From contig NZ_LXYO01000023.1 in NCBI RefSeq assembly GCF_001650915.1, forward strand, positions 186,001 through 250,000: 64,000 nt of DNA. The letters are read 5' to 3'. This document shows positions 28,961 to 37,281 of this stretch, piece after piece. The DNA is from Marinobacter sp. EhC06 (GTDB taxonomy: Bacteria > Pseudomonadota > Gammaproteobacteria > Pseudomonadales > Oleiphilaceae). The position numbers were made by a program, and so were the translations under genes. A model generated the notes under the pieces. That model was not told where the DNA came from and made no database searches. It worked only from the letters and a program-made list of their open reading frames with translations. Positions within the stretch are counted from its first letter, which is position 1, and the number at the start of each line of letters is the position of its first letter.

Positions 28961-30372
28961 CCCGCACACTTACCCTGCTGGTTACCTCCACCGTTCTGCT
29001 GATTGCGCTTGTCGCCGCGGCCTGGAGCTACATTGAAAGCAACCACGAGCTTGAAGAGCTGTTTGACGCTGAGCTGGCACAGAGCACGCGGATCGTCCAG
29101 GGACTGGTACAGCATCTGGCCGACACCCAGTCTGTGGAGCAACTGCCAAAAACCCTGAGCGAAACCCTGGAACTGCCCCGGCCCGACACGCCAGGTGTGG
29201 ATTTCGAAGCGGACAACAATGAAATCCTGCCGGGCGGCACCGGGCACAAGTACGAGAAGAAGCTGGCATTCGAGGTCTGGACCCCGGAAGGCGAACCGCT
29301 GCTGGATACGCTCAAAGCGGACGACACCGAGGGCCTGACGCCCGGATACTCCTGGGCAGAGTCCAGCGGCTTTCGGTGGCGCGTGTTCACGCTTCAGGAC
29401 CCGATTACGGGTTTCTGGATACGGACAGCACAGCGTGAGGATATTCGTGAAGAGCTCAGCGAGGAGCTGGCCCTGGGGAACATCCTGCCCCTGTTAATTG
29501 CCCTGCCCCTGCTGCTACTTGCCGCCAGTGCCGCCATCCAGCTCGGCTTCAGGCCGCTTCTAAAGCTTGAGCGCCCAATCCGCAACATGGCCCCGGAAAA
29601 CATCCACCCCCTGGACGATCGCCAGGCACCCAAGGAAGTCGCGGGATTGGTGCAAGCGGTAAACGGCCTGCTCAGACGCCTGAACCAGGCCCTGGAGCGG
29701 GAAAGGCGATTCTCTGCCGATGCGGCCCATGAGCTGCGAACGCCGCTAACGGCCCTGCGACTGAACCTGGAAAAAGTCTACGAAAACGACCCTGAGCAAT
29801 ACGGCGACCTGATCCAGTCCGTTGACCGCATGGTGCACCTGGTGGAGCAGATGCTGCTGCTCAACCGGGTCGACTCTGGTGCTGATTTCACCCCGGAATA
29901 CCACAACCTGTCCGCGATTGTGGAACAGAGCATCGCCGATGTGGCACCGCTGGCCCTGAAAAAGGACATCGACCCTGTGCTCCAGGACGATGCCGGCCAG
30001 GCTCTGGTGTGCTGTCACAGTGCGCTGATCAACACCCTCATGCGTTCCCTGCTGGCGAACGCCATCCAGTACAGCCCTGAACACACAATCATCGAGACAC
30101 ACCTGAAGCCTTCCGGCGAGGGATACCACATCACCGTATGCGACCAGGGCCCTGGCATACCCGCGGAGGAGCGCGAACGGGCGCTGAGCCGCTTTGTCCG
30201 CCTGGACCAGCGCCTTGGCGGCGGCGCCGGTCTCGGACTTGCCATCGCCCGGCGCATCGCGGAACTCCATGGTGGTCAGCTCACCCTCGGCGACCGGCCG
30301 GATGGCAACTCGGGCCTGTGCGTCAGCATCTGGCTGCCGGCCCGTGCGGCTTCCCGTCGCAGGCAGACTTAA
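28951..30372 (+). CDS. pmrB: PmrB/QseC-like sensor histidine kinase
   Basis: This 473-residue kinase has membrane helices near 8-28 and 168-190, a periplasmic domain between them, a HAMP-like linker, the H-box SADAAHELRTPLTAL, and ATPase motifs LLANAIQYSP, DQGPGIP and GAGLGLAIAR. The periplasmic start has HELEELFDAELAQ, common in QseC and PmrB; acidic pairs there bind iron in some PmrB proteins. It is the partner of the overlapping regulator. Confidence 0.87.
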   Translation: MSLTRTLTLLVTSTVLLIALVAAAWSYIESNHELEELFDAELAQSTRIVQGLVQHLADTQSVEQLPKTLSETLELPRPDTPGVDFEADNNEILPGGTGHKYEKKLAFEVWTPEGEPLLDTLKADDTEGLTPGYSWAESSGFRWRVFTLQDPITGFWIRTAQREDIREELSEELALGNILPLLIALPLLLLAASAAIQLGFRPLLKLERPIRNMAPENIHPLDDRQAPKEVAGLVQAVNGLLRRLNQALERERRFSADAAHELRTPLTALRLNLEKVYENDPEQYGDLIQSVDRMVHLVEQMLLLNRVDSGADFTPEYHNLSAIVEQSIADVAPLALKKDIDPVLQDDAGQALVCCHSALINTLMRSLLANAIQYSPEHTIIETHLKPSGEGYHITVCDQGPGIPAEERERALSRFVRLDQRLGGGAGLGLAIARRIAELHGGQLTLGDRPDGNSGLCVSIWLPARAASRRRQT

Positions 30373-30384
30373 GGTTGGTTTAAG
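30368..30384 (+). promoter_or_regulatory. PmrA-type box before the glycosyltransferase set
   Basis: CTTAAG-N5-TTTAAG (30368-30384) fits YTTAAK-N5-YTTAAK in all positions. It overlaps the 3' end of the kinase gene and lies 82 nt before the GT2 start, so the three envelope genes are likely to be PmrA-activated in addition to read-through from pmrAB. Confidence 0.75.
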
Positions 30385-30465
30385 GTTTGAAGAAGATACT
30401 CCTGCCCAAGTGAACAGGGCCGCCAGACGGCCCGGTTGATATTCCGTTTTCGAGGATGTCTCTAC

Positions 30466-31233
30466 ATGGGTCAGGAAAGAACGCTGTCGCTGGTTATCCC
30501 GGCCAAGGATGAAGAAGCCAACATCGCTACCCTGCTAACCGAGGCCTATGGGGTAATGCGTGACTATCACGGCTTCGAGGTGGTGCTGGTGGATGATGGC
30601 AGCACCGACAGCACGTTGGACACAGCCGTGAGAACCGCCCGGGCCCTCGGAGGCCGGTTATTGACCATTCGCCACGAGCGCAGCATCGGCCAGAGCGGTG
30701 CCCTGGCATCGGGTATCCGCCAGGCCAGGAGCAGGCTGATCGTTACCATGGATGGCGACGGCCAGAACGACCCGGCCGACATTCCCGCCATGCTCCAGAA
30801 AGCCAACACCATGAGGAACCCGGATTTCTGCATTGCCGGCTATCGCAAAAATCGCAAGGACACCGCCTGGAAACGCTTCCAGTCCCGCCTGGCGAATCGC
30901 GTGCGCGATGCCCTGCTCCATGACGGCGTGCCCGATACCGGCTGCGGCCTGAAGCTGTTCCCCCGGGAAACCTTTCTGAAGCTGCCCTGGTTCGACCACG
31001 GGCACCGTTTCATTCCAGCCCTGGTTCGGGGTGTGGGTGGCGATATCGCCATCGTGGAAGTGAACCACCGGCCACGCATTGCTGGCATATCCAAGTACAA
31101 CGCCTGGAACCGGACCTGGGCTGGCATCCTGGATCTACTCGGTGTGCTCTGGTTGCTGCACCGTACCCGGGTTCCTGTCATCAGCAGTGCGGCGCAGGCT
31201 GATCCCCAGGCGGCAGCAGCGGAGCGCTCCTGA
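30466..31233 (+). CDS. GT2 polyprenyl-phosphate glycosyltransferase, ArnC/DPM1-like
   Basis: This 255-residue GT-A fold enzyme has SLVIPAKDEEANI, VVLVDDGSTD and the DxD-type MDGDGQND, then GCGLKLFPRETF, the conserved ArnC/dolichol-phosphate-mannosyltransferase order. One hydrophobic segment near the C terminus (AGILDLLGVLWLL) could anchor it. It should load a sugar on undecaprenyl phosphate as donor for the ArnT-like enzyme two genes on. The start MGQERTL (30466) has GAGG before it; the longer frame is rejected. The sugar is unknown. Confidence 0.88.
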   Translation: MGQERTLSLVIPAKDEEANIATLLTEAYGVMRDYHGFEVVLVDDGSTDSTLDTAVRTARALGGRLLTIRHERSIGQSGALASGIRQARSRLIVTMDGDGQNDPADIPAMLQKANTMRNPDFCIAGYRKNRKDTAWKRFQSRLANRVRDALLHDGVPDTGCGLKLFPRETFLKLPWFDHGHRFIPALVRGVGGDIAIVEVNHRPRIAGISKYNAWNRTWAGILDLLGVLWLLHRTRVPVISSAAQADPQAAAAERS

Positions 31234-31234
31234 T

Positions 31235-31903
31235 ATGTTCAGGGGGGCCCGCTGGCTGGCCTTCGCCGCGTTGGTTCTGGTCGGCTATTTAACCATCCAT
31301 AACGGCTGGCTCGACTTCATTGCCGACCAGAACGAAGTGGCGAACTATCTTCACAGCCATGGTGTCGGCGGATTAGTGGTGATTACCATTGCCGGTGCGT
31401 TGTTTACCGGCCTGGGTGCTCCACGCCAGTTGCTCGCCTTCGTGCTGGGTTTCGCCCTCGGCGGGCTCAACGGGACGCTGCTATCGACTCTGGCTGCCGC
31501 CATTGGTGCCACTGGCTGCTTCCTGACCGCCCGCTGGCTGCTGCGGACCTCGTTGAGCCGGCGGTTCAGCCACCGGATGCAGCAGTTTGATCGCCTGTTC
31601 CGGGAGCAGACGCTGTTGAAAGTTCTCATGGTCCGTTTGCTGCCGGTGGGCAGTAACCTGGTGACCAACCTGGTGGCAGGCTGCTCCGGGATCCGCTTCT
31701 CACCGTTCCTGTTCGGCAGCACCCTGGGTTACCTGCCACAGATGCTGGTGTTTGCCCTGGCCGGTGCCGGTATCGGCAATGCCAACGCCTATCAGCTTGC
31801 CGTGAGCATCGGCTTTTTCATTCTCGCCTCGCTGATTGGCGCCTTTCTCTATCACAGCCAGAGGGCCAGAACGCTGGCCGATTCCGTTTCCGACTCTCTC
31901 TGA
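31235..31903 (+). CDS. VTT-domain (TVP38/TMEM64, DedA-superfamily) membrane protein
   Basis: This 222-residue protein has about six hydrophobic segments and the VTT core (FTGLGAPRQLLAFVLGFALGGLNGT, MVRLLPVGSNLVTNLVAGCS). DedA relatives have been shown to move undecaprenyl phosphate across the membrane and VTT proteins scramble lipids in eukaryotes. Its place between the GT2 and GT39 genes, starting 1 nt after the GT2 stop, suggests it may flip the lipid-linked sugar or recycle the carrier; this is inference. Confidence 0.85.
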   Translation: MFRGARWLAFAALVLVGYLTIHNGWLDFIADQNEVANYLHSHGVGGLVVITIAGALFTGLGAPRQLLAFVLGFALGGLNGTLLSTLAAAIGATGCFLTARWLLRTSLSRRFSHRMQQFDRLFREQTLLKVLMVRLLPVGSNLVTNLVAGCSGIRFSPFLFGSTLGYLPQMLVFALAGAGIGNANAYQLAVSIGFFILASLIGAFLYHSQRARTLADSVSDSL

Positions 31904-31912
31904 GACCGACCC

Positions 31913-33661
31913 ATGCCTGCATCACCTTTCGTTCGTCACCTGCCGGACACCGTGTTCAACCTGTCCCGCAATCAACTCCTGCTGGTATTGCTGGCCTTTG
32001 CCGCGGTCGTGATTTTTACCGGGATCGGACTACGTTCCCCCTGGCCTGCCGACGAACCGCGATTCGCGGAAGTGGCCCGGGAAATGGTGGCCTCCGGCCA
32101 GTGGCTGATCCCCATGCGCGGCGGCGAGTTCTACCCGGACAAGCCACCGGTGTTCATGTGGAGTATCGCCCTGTTCTACTGGCTGACCGGCAACCTGAAA
32201 ATTGCATTCCTGCTGCCCAATGCACTGTGCAGCCTGCTGACACTGGGGCTGGTCTTCGATCTGGGCACCCGCCTGTGGAACCAACGAACCGGAGCCATTG
32301 CGGTCATGTTGCTGATGCTTGCACCACAGTTCGTGATCCAGGCCCAGAAAGCCCAGATCGACGCCATGGTCGCCTGCTGGATTGCGGTTGCCTGCTACGG
32401 CCTGATCCGGCACTTTTTCACCGGGCCCGCCTGGGACTGGTACTTCGTTGGCTGGGCGTTTATGGGGCTCGGGATCATCACCAAAGGGGTTGGCTTCCTG
32501 CCGGCGCTGATGCTCATTCCGATCGTGGTCATGAAGCTTCGCGATCGCGCACTGTTCCGTGGCACGCTCACCTGGCGCTGCGCATTGGGTCCGCTGGCCA
32601 TGCTGGCCGTGGTTGCCGCCTGGCTGATTCCCATGGTGCTTTACGTTAACAATCTCGGCACCGAAGAAGCCCTGGCCTACCGAAACAACATCCTGTTCAA
32701 GCAGACCGGCGAGCGCTATGCCGACTCATGGGGCCATATCCAGCCCTGGTATTACTACCTCACCAGCGTAATACCCTCGCTCTGGTTTCCTCTTCCATTG
32801 TTGCTGCTGGCCCTGATCCGGCCCCTGTCCGAAACCGCCCGTTACCGCCCGATTGTTCCGGTGCTTCTGGGCTGGATCGCCCTGGTCATCGTGTTCTTCA
32901 GCCTCAGCCCCGGCAAGCGCGGTGTTTACCTGTTGCCGGCGTTGCCCATGCTGGCGCTGATTCTCGCCCCGCTGCTCAGCAGCCAGAAACCGGCGGGCTG
33001 GTTTCCACCGATTCTGACAGGCTTACAGTTCCTGCTCGGTATCGCGTTGATGGCGGTTGGCATCCTGGCCTGGAACGACCACCCCAAACTGGTTGAAAAA
33101 GTGGCCGACTACAGCGCCGATCCGGCCAAACTCCATGAGGCGGGAACGTTTGTCTTCGTCATAGGACTGGTCTGGCTGGTCAGCCTGCTTGGACTCTGGC
33201 GGTCACGGGCGCTGGGGCGCTGGTTTGCCGCAATGATGCTCACCTGGCTGCTTCTGAGCACCTGGGGCTATCAGATCCTTGAGCCCCTTCGAACCCCTCG
33301 CAACGTGCTGGCCGCCGCAGAACAGCATATCCCGCCCGGCGGCCAACTCGGCATGATCGATTTCCGGGAACAATTCATTCTGTTCTCAAGGCGGGACTTC
33401 ACCCATTTCAGCTTCTTCAGCAGTCTGGAGCAGGAAAACCGCAATGCCTGGCTGTGGATGAAGGAAACCCCAGACAGCTATCTCATTGTCGCGGCTCCGA
33501 ATGAGTTATCCTGTTTCACCAGAGAGGGTGCTGTTCAACTGGGTACAGCCCACCGGGAAAACTATCTTTTACTGGCCGATGAACAAATGAACCCCAGCTG
33601 TGCGTCGCCGGATAAGGTTAAATGGTTTACCACGCCCAAGCCTGGCAGTTGGCAAGACTGA
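31913..33661 (+). CDS. GT39 ArnT-like membrane glycosyltransferase
   Basis: This 582-residue integral membrane enzyme has about 12 membrane helices and a C-terminal periplasmic part. The catalytic signature is PADEPRFAEVAREM (D47, E48), followed by YPDKPPVFMW, as in ArnT and related GT39 enzymes that use polyprenyl-phosphate sugars. ArnT puts aminoarabinose on lipid A; here the other arn genes (arnA, B, D, E, F) are absent nearby, so a different sugar such as hexose or hexosamine is likely. It is the end of the PmrA-box set, 9 nt after the VTT gene. Confidence 0.88.
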   Translation: MPASPFVRHLPDTVFNLSRNQLLLVLLAFAAVVIFTGIGLRSPWPADEPRFAEVAREMVASGQWLIPMRGGEFYPDKPPVFMWSIALFYWLTGNLKIAFLLPNALCSLLTLGLVFDLGTRLWNQRTGAIAVMLLMLAPQFVIQAQKAQIDAMVACWIAVACYGLIRHFFTGPAWDWYFVGWAFMGLGIITKGVGFLPALMLIPIVVMKLRDRALFRGTLTWRCALGPLAMLAVVAAWLIPMVLYVNNLGTEEALAYRNNILFKQTGERYADSWGHIQPWYYYLTSVIPSLWFPLPLLLLALIRPLSETARYRPIVPVLLGWIALVIVFFSLSPGKRGVYLLPALPMLALILAPLLSSQKPAGWFPPILTGLQFLLGIALMAVGILAWNDHPKLVEKVADYSADPAKLHEAGTFVFVIGLVWLVSLLGLWRSRALGRWFAAMMLTWLLLSTWGYQILEPLRTPRNVLAAAEQHIPPGGQLGMIDFREQFILFSRRDFTHFSFFSSLEQENRNAWLWMKETPDSYLIVAAPNELSCFTREGAVQLGTAHRENYLLLADEQMNPSCASPDKVKWFTTPKPGSWQD

Positions 33662-33710
33662 GCTGGCGACGCATTAAGGCCGATCAATGGCGTTAGCAGA
33701 AGAATGAACG

Positions 33711-33941
33711 ATGAAAGAACATGAAATTAGAGCACGTCGGGAAGAAAACCGCGTTGATTCCGTAAAAATCGTGCGATCTCCCTCTAATGCGCACGAATGG
33801 GTCATACTCTTCAAAGATATTGAAGGGAAAACCTTTTTCCTGATTTCTGACGACGATCATGTCTGCAGCTACCCAAACCTGGATGCGACCGTCGAGGCAC
33901 TGGACGCCCTGGGATTTGCACGGGCGGAAGTTCTGTTCTGA
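33711..33941 (+). CDS. Small hypothetical protein
   Basis: This 76-residue protein is not recognised. It is soluble, with a charged N terminus (MKEHEIRARREENRVD), a beta-rich middle (VKIVRSPSNAHEWVILFKD, KTFFLISDDDHV) and a helix (LDATVEALDALGFARAE). Codon choice is like the neighbours and the frame is clean, so it looks real. The ribosome site is weak (AGAATGAACG). It follows the ArnT-like gene by 49 nt and converges with the next kinase gene. Confidence 0.6.
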   Translation: MKEHEIRARREENRVDSVKIVRSPSNAHEWVILFKDIEGKTFFLISDDDHVCSYPNLDATVEALDALGFARAEVLF

Positions 33942-33947
33942 AAGGCC

Positions 33948-35366
33948 TTACCCGGTTTTGGGCAGGGTCACCGAAACCTGCAGCCCCTGCCCTCCCGGGC
34001 CAGCACCCAGCCGGACTTCGCCGCCCATACCCCGAATCAGAGTGCGTGCAATGGCCAGGCCAAGGCCCGCGCCACCGGTTTCCCGATTGCGTGAGTGTTC
34101 CAAACGGTAAAACGGTTCGAAAACCCGCTCCCGTTCCGCTTCGGGAATACCCGGCCCCTGGTCGACGATTGTGACAACCGCCTCTGACTCTCTGGTTGCC
34201 AGCGCCACTTCCGCCTGCTCACCATAATTCACTGCGTTCTCAATGAGATTACGAAGGGCACGTTTGACGGCTTCGGGCTGGCCCTGGAGCACGCACCTAG
34301 GGCTTTCTTCACAGTGCACTGCTAGCCCCATCTCCTGAAGATCACCACAAAGGCTGTCCAGCAGGGTGGCCAGATCATAACGGCGATGCTGTTCAGTGGT
34401 GCTGCCCCGGATGAAATCCAGGGTAGCTTCCGCCAGATGCTGCATCTCCCTGAGAGAATCCAGAAGACGGTCCCTGTCCTCCCCATCTGGCAGCATTTCC
34501 ACCCGCAGCCGCATGGAGGTGATGGGTGTCCTGAGGTCATGGGCCAGGGCCGCCAGCAGTCTTGCCCGGTCTTCCTGGGCCCGGCCAACCTGATCCTGCA
34601 TCTGATTGAATGCGCGGGTAACCTCACGAACATCCTCGGGCCCCTTTTCAGGAATCCGGACTTTCTCTCCCCGCCCGAACGCGTGGGCTGCCCGGCTCAA
34701 CTCGTTCATTGGCCGCAGGATTCGACGGACCGCCAGCAACAGGGTCAGCGTGAGCAGCACAGCGGTAATCCCAACGCTGGTCAGCGTGGCCTTTAACCAC
34801 AACCAGGAGGGCGCCGGTGGCCGGGCACGGGCGTTGAACCATTGGCCGGAGGACAAGGCCAGGGAAACCCCCAGGACCGGGGGGCATTCGTGCCGGTCAT
34901 CCCGATGGTCGTCCTCTTCACGGTGTTCTTCATACTCGTGGTGCTCATCATCTTCATCGTCATGCCGTTCACGGTCCCGATGTTCATCGCGATCCGGCAG
35001 GCAGTCTTCTTCGTCAGCCTCCATGGCTGTTCGAACCTGCTCCACCGGCAGCTCCAATTCCTCGGCCAGCCGGCGCGTCATGCCGGAGGCCCGATCCTCG
35101 GTCAGATAGGGCGCAGGATCGATAGAAAGCCGCAGAGTCGGGCTGGAGAGTGCCCGCAGAATTCGCTCCTGCCGTGCCGGGTCCGTGGTGTCGGCCAGGG
35201 TGTAGCCATCGGCCACCCGCTGGAGGACATTCTCCAGGCTGGCGCTGCGCAGAGCCCCCTGACGCTCGCCTGCCAGGATGACGATCGTAATGATCTGCGC
35301 CGCCAGCAGCACCAGAACCAGCAACAGCGCCAGCTGCCCAGCGGCGCGCCGGGGCCACAACCTCAT
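33948..35366 (-). CDS. Sensor histidine kinase with acidic/histidine-rich periplasmic loop
   Basis: This 472-residue kinase has membrane helices near 12-32 and 188-212, a HAMP linker, the H-box LLAALAHDLRTPITSM and ATPase motifs NLIENAVNYGE, DQGPGIPE and GAGLGLAIAR. Between C122 and C161 the periplasmic domain has 38 residues of which 21 are Asp/Glu and 7 His, with no hydrophobic core: a likely metal-binding loop. The start overlaps the regulator stop by 4 nt. Overall form is EnvZ/CzcS-like; which ion is sensed cannot be told. Confidence 0.87.
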   Translation of the reverse strand: MRLWPRRAAGQLALLLVLVLLAAQIITIVILAGERQGALRSASLENVLQRVADGYTLADTTDPARQERILRALSSPTLRLSIDPAPYLTEDRASGMTRRLAEELELPVEQVRTAMEADEEDCLPDRDEHRDRERHDDEDDEHHEYEEHREEDDHRDDRHECPPVLGVSLALSSGQWFNARARPPAPSWLWLKATLTSVGITAVLLTLTLLLAVRRILRPMNELSRAAHAFGRGEKVRIPEKGPEDVREVTRAFNQMQDQVGRAQEDRARLLAALAHDLRTPITSMRLRVEMLPDGEDRDRLLDSLREMQHLAEATLDFIRGSTTEQHRRYDLATLLDSLCGDLQEMGLAVHCEESPRCVLQGQPEAVKRALRNLIENAVNYGEQAEVALATRESEAVVTIVDQGPGIPEAERERVFEPFYRLEHSRNRETGGAGLGLAIARTLIRGMGGEVRLGAGPGGQGLQVSVTLPKTG

Positions 35367-36088
35367 TGTTCAGCCCCTTCGACCGCAGCAATCCACTGGT
35401 AGCCACCGCCCCAGATGGTCTTGATCAGCTTGGGGCTGCGGGCATCCGGGTCGATCTTTCGGCGCAGGCGGCTGACATGATTATCAATGCTGCGATCGAA
35501 GGCATCCGCCTCTCTGCCGAGGGTCAGATCCATCAGCTGATCACGGGACAACACCCGGCCGGCGTGCTCCAGGAAGGCGAGCAGCAGCTTGTACTCGGCG
35601 GTACTCAAAGACACCTCGACTCCTTCCGGATCGACGAGTTGATGGCGGTCTACGTCCAACTTCCAGCCCTCAAACGTCAGACACTGCCCGGCCATGGGGC
35701 TGCGTTGCGGTGGCAGTGCTGTGGTACGACGCAGAACCGCTTTTATGCGGGCCAACAACTCCCGGGGGTTGAAGGGTTTGGTGAGGTAATCGTCGGCGCC
35801 CATCTCCAGGCCGACGATGCGATCGGTTTCCTCGCTCATGGCGGTCAGCAGAATCACCGGCAACTCGGTGTGTTCACGAAGATACCGGCAGAGGGTGAGG
35901 CCATCGTCCCCGGGCATCATGATGTCCAGAACAACCAGGTCAACGGAGTGCTGCCGCAACTGTCGCTTCAGGGCATCGCCGCCATCCGCCAGCAGCACAC
36001 GCAGGCCATGCTCCTGAAGATAGCGACCGACCAGATCGCGAATGTCTCGGTGGTCATCGACCACCAGGATTGTGGGAGAGTCGCTCAC
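35363..36088 (-). CDS. OmpR-family response regulator
   Basis: This 241-residue regulator has a receiver domain (LVVLDIMMPGDDG phospho-acceptor, LTKPF lysine) and a winged-helix domain (LSTAEYKLLLAFLEHAGRVLSRDQL, DNHVSRLRRKI). It is the cognate of the overlapping kinase. The gene is divergent from the small exported protein and cytochrome b561 genes, and four TGCGAC elements lie in the shared intergenic region. Confidence 0.92.
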   Translation of the reverse strand: MSDSPTILVVDDHRDIRDLVGRYLQEHGLRVLLADGGDALKRQLRQHSVDLVVLDIMMPGDDGLTLCRYLREHTELPVILLTAMSEETDRIVGLEMGADDYLTKPFNPRELLARIKAVLRRTTALPPQRSPMAGQCLTFEGWKLDVDRHQLVDPEGVEVSLSTAEYKLLLAFLEHAGRVLSRDQLMDLTLGREADAFDRSIDNHVSRLRRKIDPDARSPKLIKTIWGGGYQWIAAVEGAEQ

Positions 36089-36167
36089 TCGTTACTCCGT
36101 TGGATTACCGTCTGCCCTGATTATAGGGGAGTCGACTTCCCGCTTGGGCGCGATCTTGTCAAAAACC

Positions 36168-36233
36168 GTCGCAATTCCCGGTCTTGCGACAAGTTGCGAC
36201 AAAGTCGGCGTGTTACCGAGACAATTCTGCGAC
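36168..36233. promoter_or_regulatory. Repeated TGCGAC elements between divergent genes
   Basis: TTGCGACAAG (36184-36193) is followed at once by TTGCGACAAA (36194-36203), a 10-nt direct repeat of the type bound by OmpR-family dimers. An inverted copy GTCGCAA (36168-36174) and a third direct copy CTGCGAC (36227-36233) flank them. This is the likely operator for both the two-component genes and the plus-strand genes. Confidence 0.55.
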
Positions 36234-36306
36234 GTTTCCTTGGTGCAATGATTCCCGACCAACGATGACATTACGTCATGGGTTTCACCAACCAAGGAGT
36301 TCGACC

Positions 36307-36663
36307 ATGAAGAAAACCACCACCATTGCTGCGCTCTCCGTCGCCGCACTGCTCAGCGCCACGCCCCTGCTTGTATCGGCAGATAACGACTACTGGGATG
36401 ACGATCGCTACGAGGATCGTTATGAGAACCGCAGTGACGGCAAAGCCATGGGCGCCGACCTCAAACAATACAGCACCGAAGAAATGCGCATCATGGCCTA
36501 TGGCCATGCCCTCAGACGCTTCGGCCCGGGTGTGAAGGTGTCTGTTGACGAGACTCCCGATGGCACCTACCGGGTACAGCTTCGGGATGCCGAACAGAAC
36601 CTGATCCGGGAGCAGGAGTTCAACCATTTTGGAGATCCGGTTCGCGGCGGACGCCGGGACTGA
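36307..36663 (+). CDS. Small exported PepSY-like acidic protein
   Basis: This 118-residue protein has a signal peptide (MKKTTTIAALSVAALLSA, cleavage near VSADND), an Asp/Tyr/Arg-rich stretch (NDYWDDDRYEDRYENRSD) and a C-terminal domain (YSTEEMRIMAYGHALRRFGPGVKVS...) resembling PepSY-type small periplasmic proteins. AAGGAG lies 8 nt before the ATG at 36307; the longer frame from 36184 is not used. It is 65 nt before the cytochrome b561 gene and divergent from the metal-loop two-component system, so it may be a periplasmic binding or stress protein for the same signal. Confidence 0.8.
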   Translation: MKKTTTIAALSVAALLSATPLLVSADNDYWDDDRYEDRYENRSDGKAMGADLKQYSTEEMRIMAYGHALRRFGPGVKVSVDETPDGTYRVQLRDAEQNLIREQEFNHFGDPVRGGRRD

Positions 36664-36728
36664 CTACCAGCAGCCAGCGCGGGGGCCTGTTCAGGTGCCC
36701 CGCCACCATTTGATCAAGGAGAATCACG

Positions 36729-37253
36729 ATGACATTGATGGACGCTGACAACCGTTATGGTGTCGTTTCGCGGGCTGTGCACTGGATAATGGCCGTTCTG
36801 TTGCTGGTGATGCTTGCCAGCGAAGTCTGGTTTGAAGCCCTGGAACACACTCTCTCCGATGCTTCGCTTATGGCCTGGCATCAGACTCTGGGCCTGACAA
36901 TCTTCGGATTGGTGATTTTTCGGGGTCTCTGGCGCTGGCTGAACCGCGCACGACTGTCACCACCGGCGCACTGGGCCACCATGGCGAAGCTCGGTCACGT
37001 TGCGCTTTACGCCCTGATGATTCTGATGCCGCTTTCAGGGCTGGCAACGTCTCTCGGCGAGGGCGATCCCGTTACCTTTTTCGGCTGGACAGTCTTTGGC
37101 TACGGCCCGGAAGTGGAGTGGCTGGAAGAGAGCGGCGAAGACGTCCACGAAATTCTCGCTAACGTGTTGTGGGTAATGATTGGCGTACACGTGGCGGCCG
37201 CCCTCGCGCATCAGTATGTGCTGGGAGACCGGATCATGAAGCGCATGGCGTGA
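36729..37253 (+). CDS. Cytochrome b561 family protein
   Basis: This 174-residue protein has four membrane helices and heme-ligand candidates H18 (SRAVHWIM), H51 (MAWHQTLG), H90, H140 and H154. Members pass electrons from the quinol pool to periplasmic acceptors or scavenge superoxide. AAGGAG lies 8 nt before the ATG. With the preceding small exported protein it forms a likely two-gene unit under the divergent regulator. Confidence 0.88.
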   Translation: MTLMDADNRYGVVSRAVHWIMAVLLLVMLASEVWFEALEHTLSDASLMAWHQTLGLTIFGLVIFRGLWRWLNRARLSPPAHWATMAKLGHVALYALMILMPLSGLATSLGEGDPVTFFGWTVFGYGPEVEWLEESGEDVHEILANVLWVMIGVHVAAALAHQYVLGDRIMKRMA

Positions 37254-37281
37254 CAGCTCGAATACACGAAAACCCTGGAGC

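Noticed and set aside
31913..33661. Naming the GT39 gene arnT
   Set aside because: The aminoarabinose synthesis genes are absent nearby, so the donor sugar is not established.
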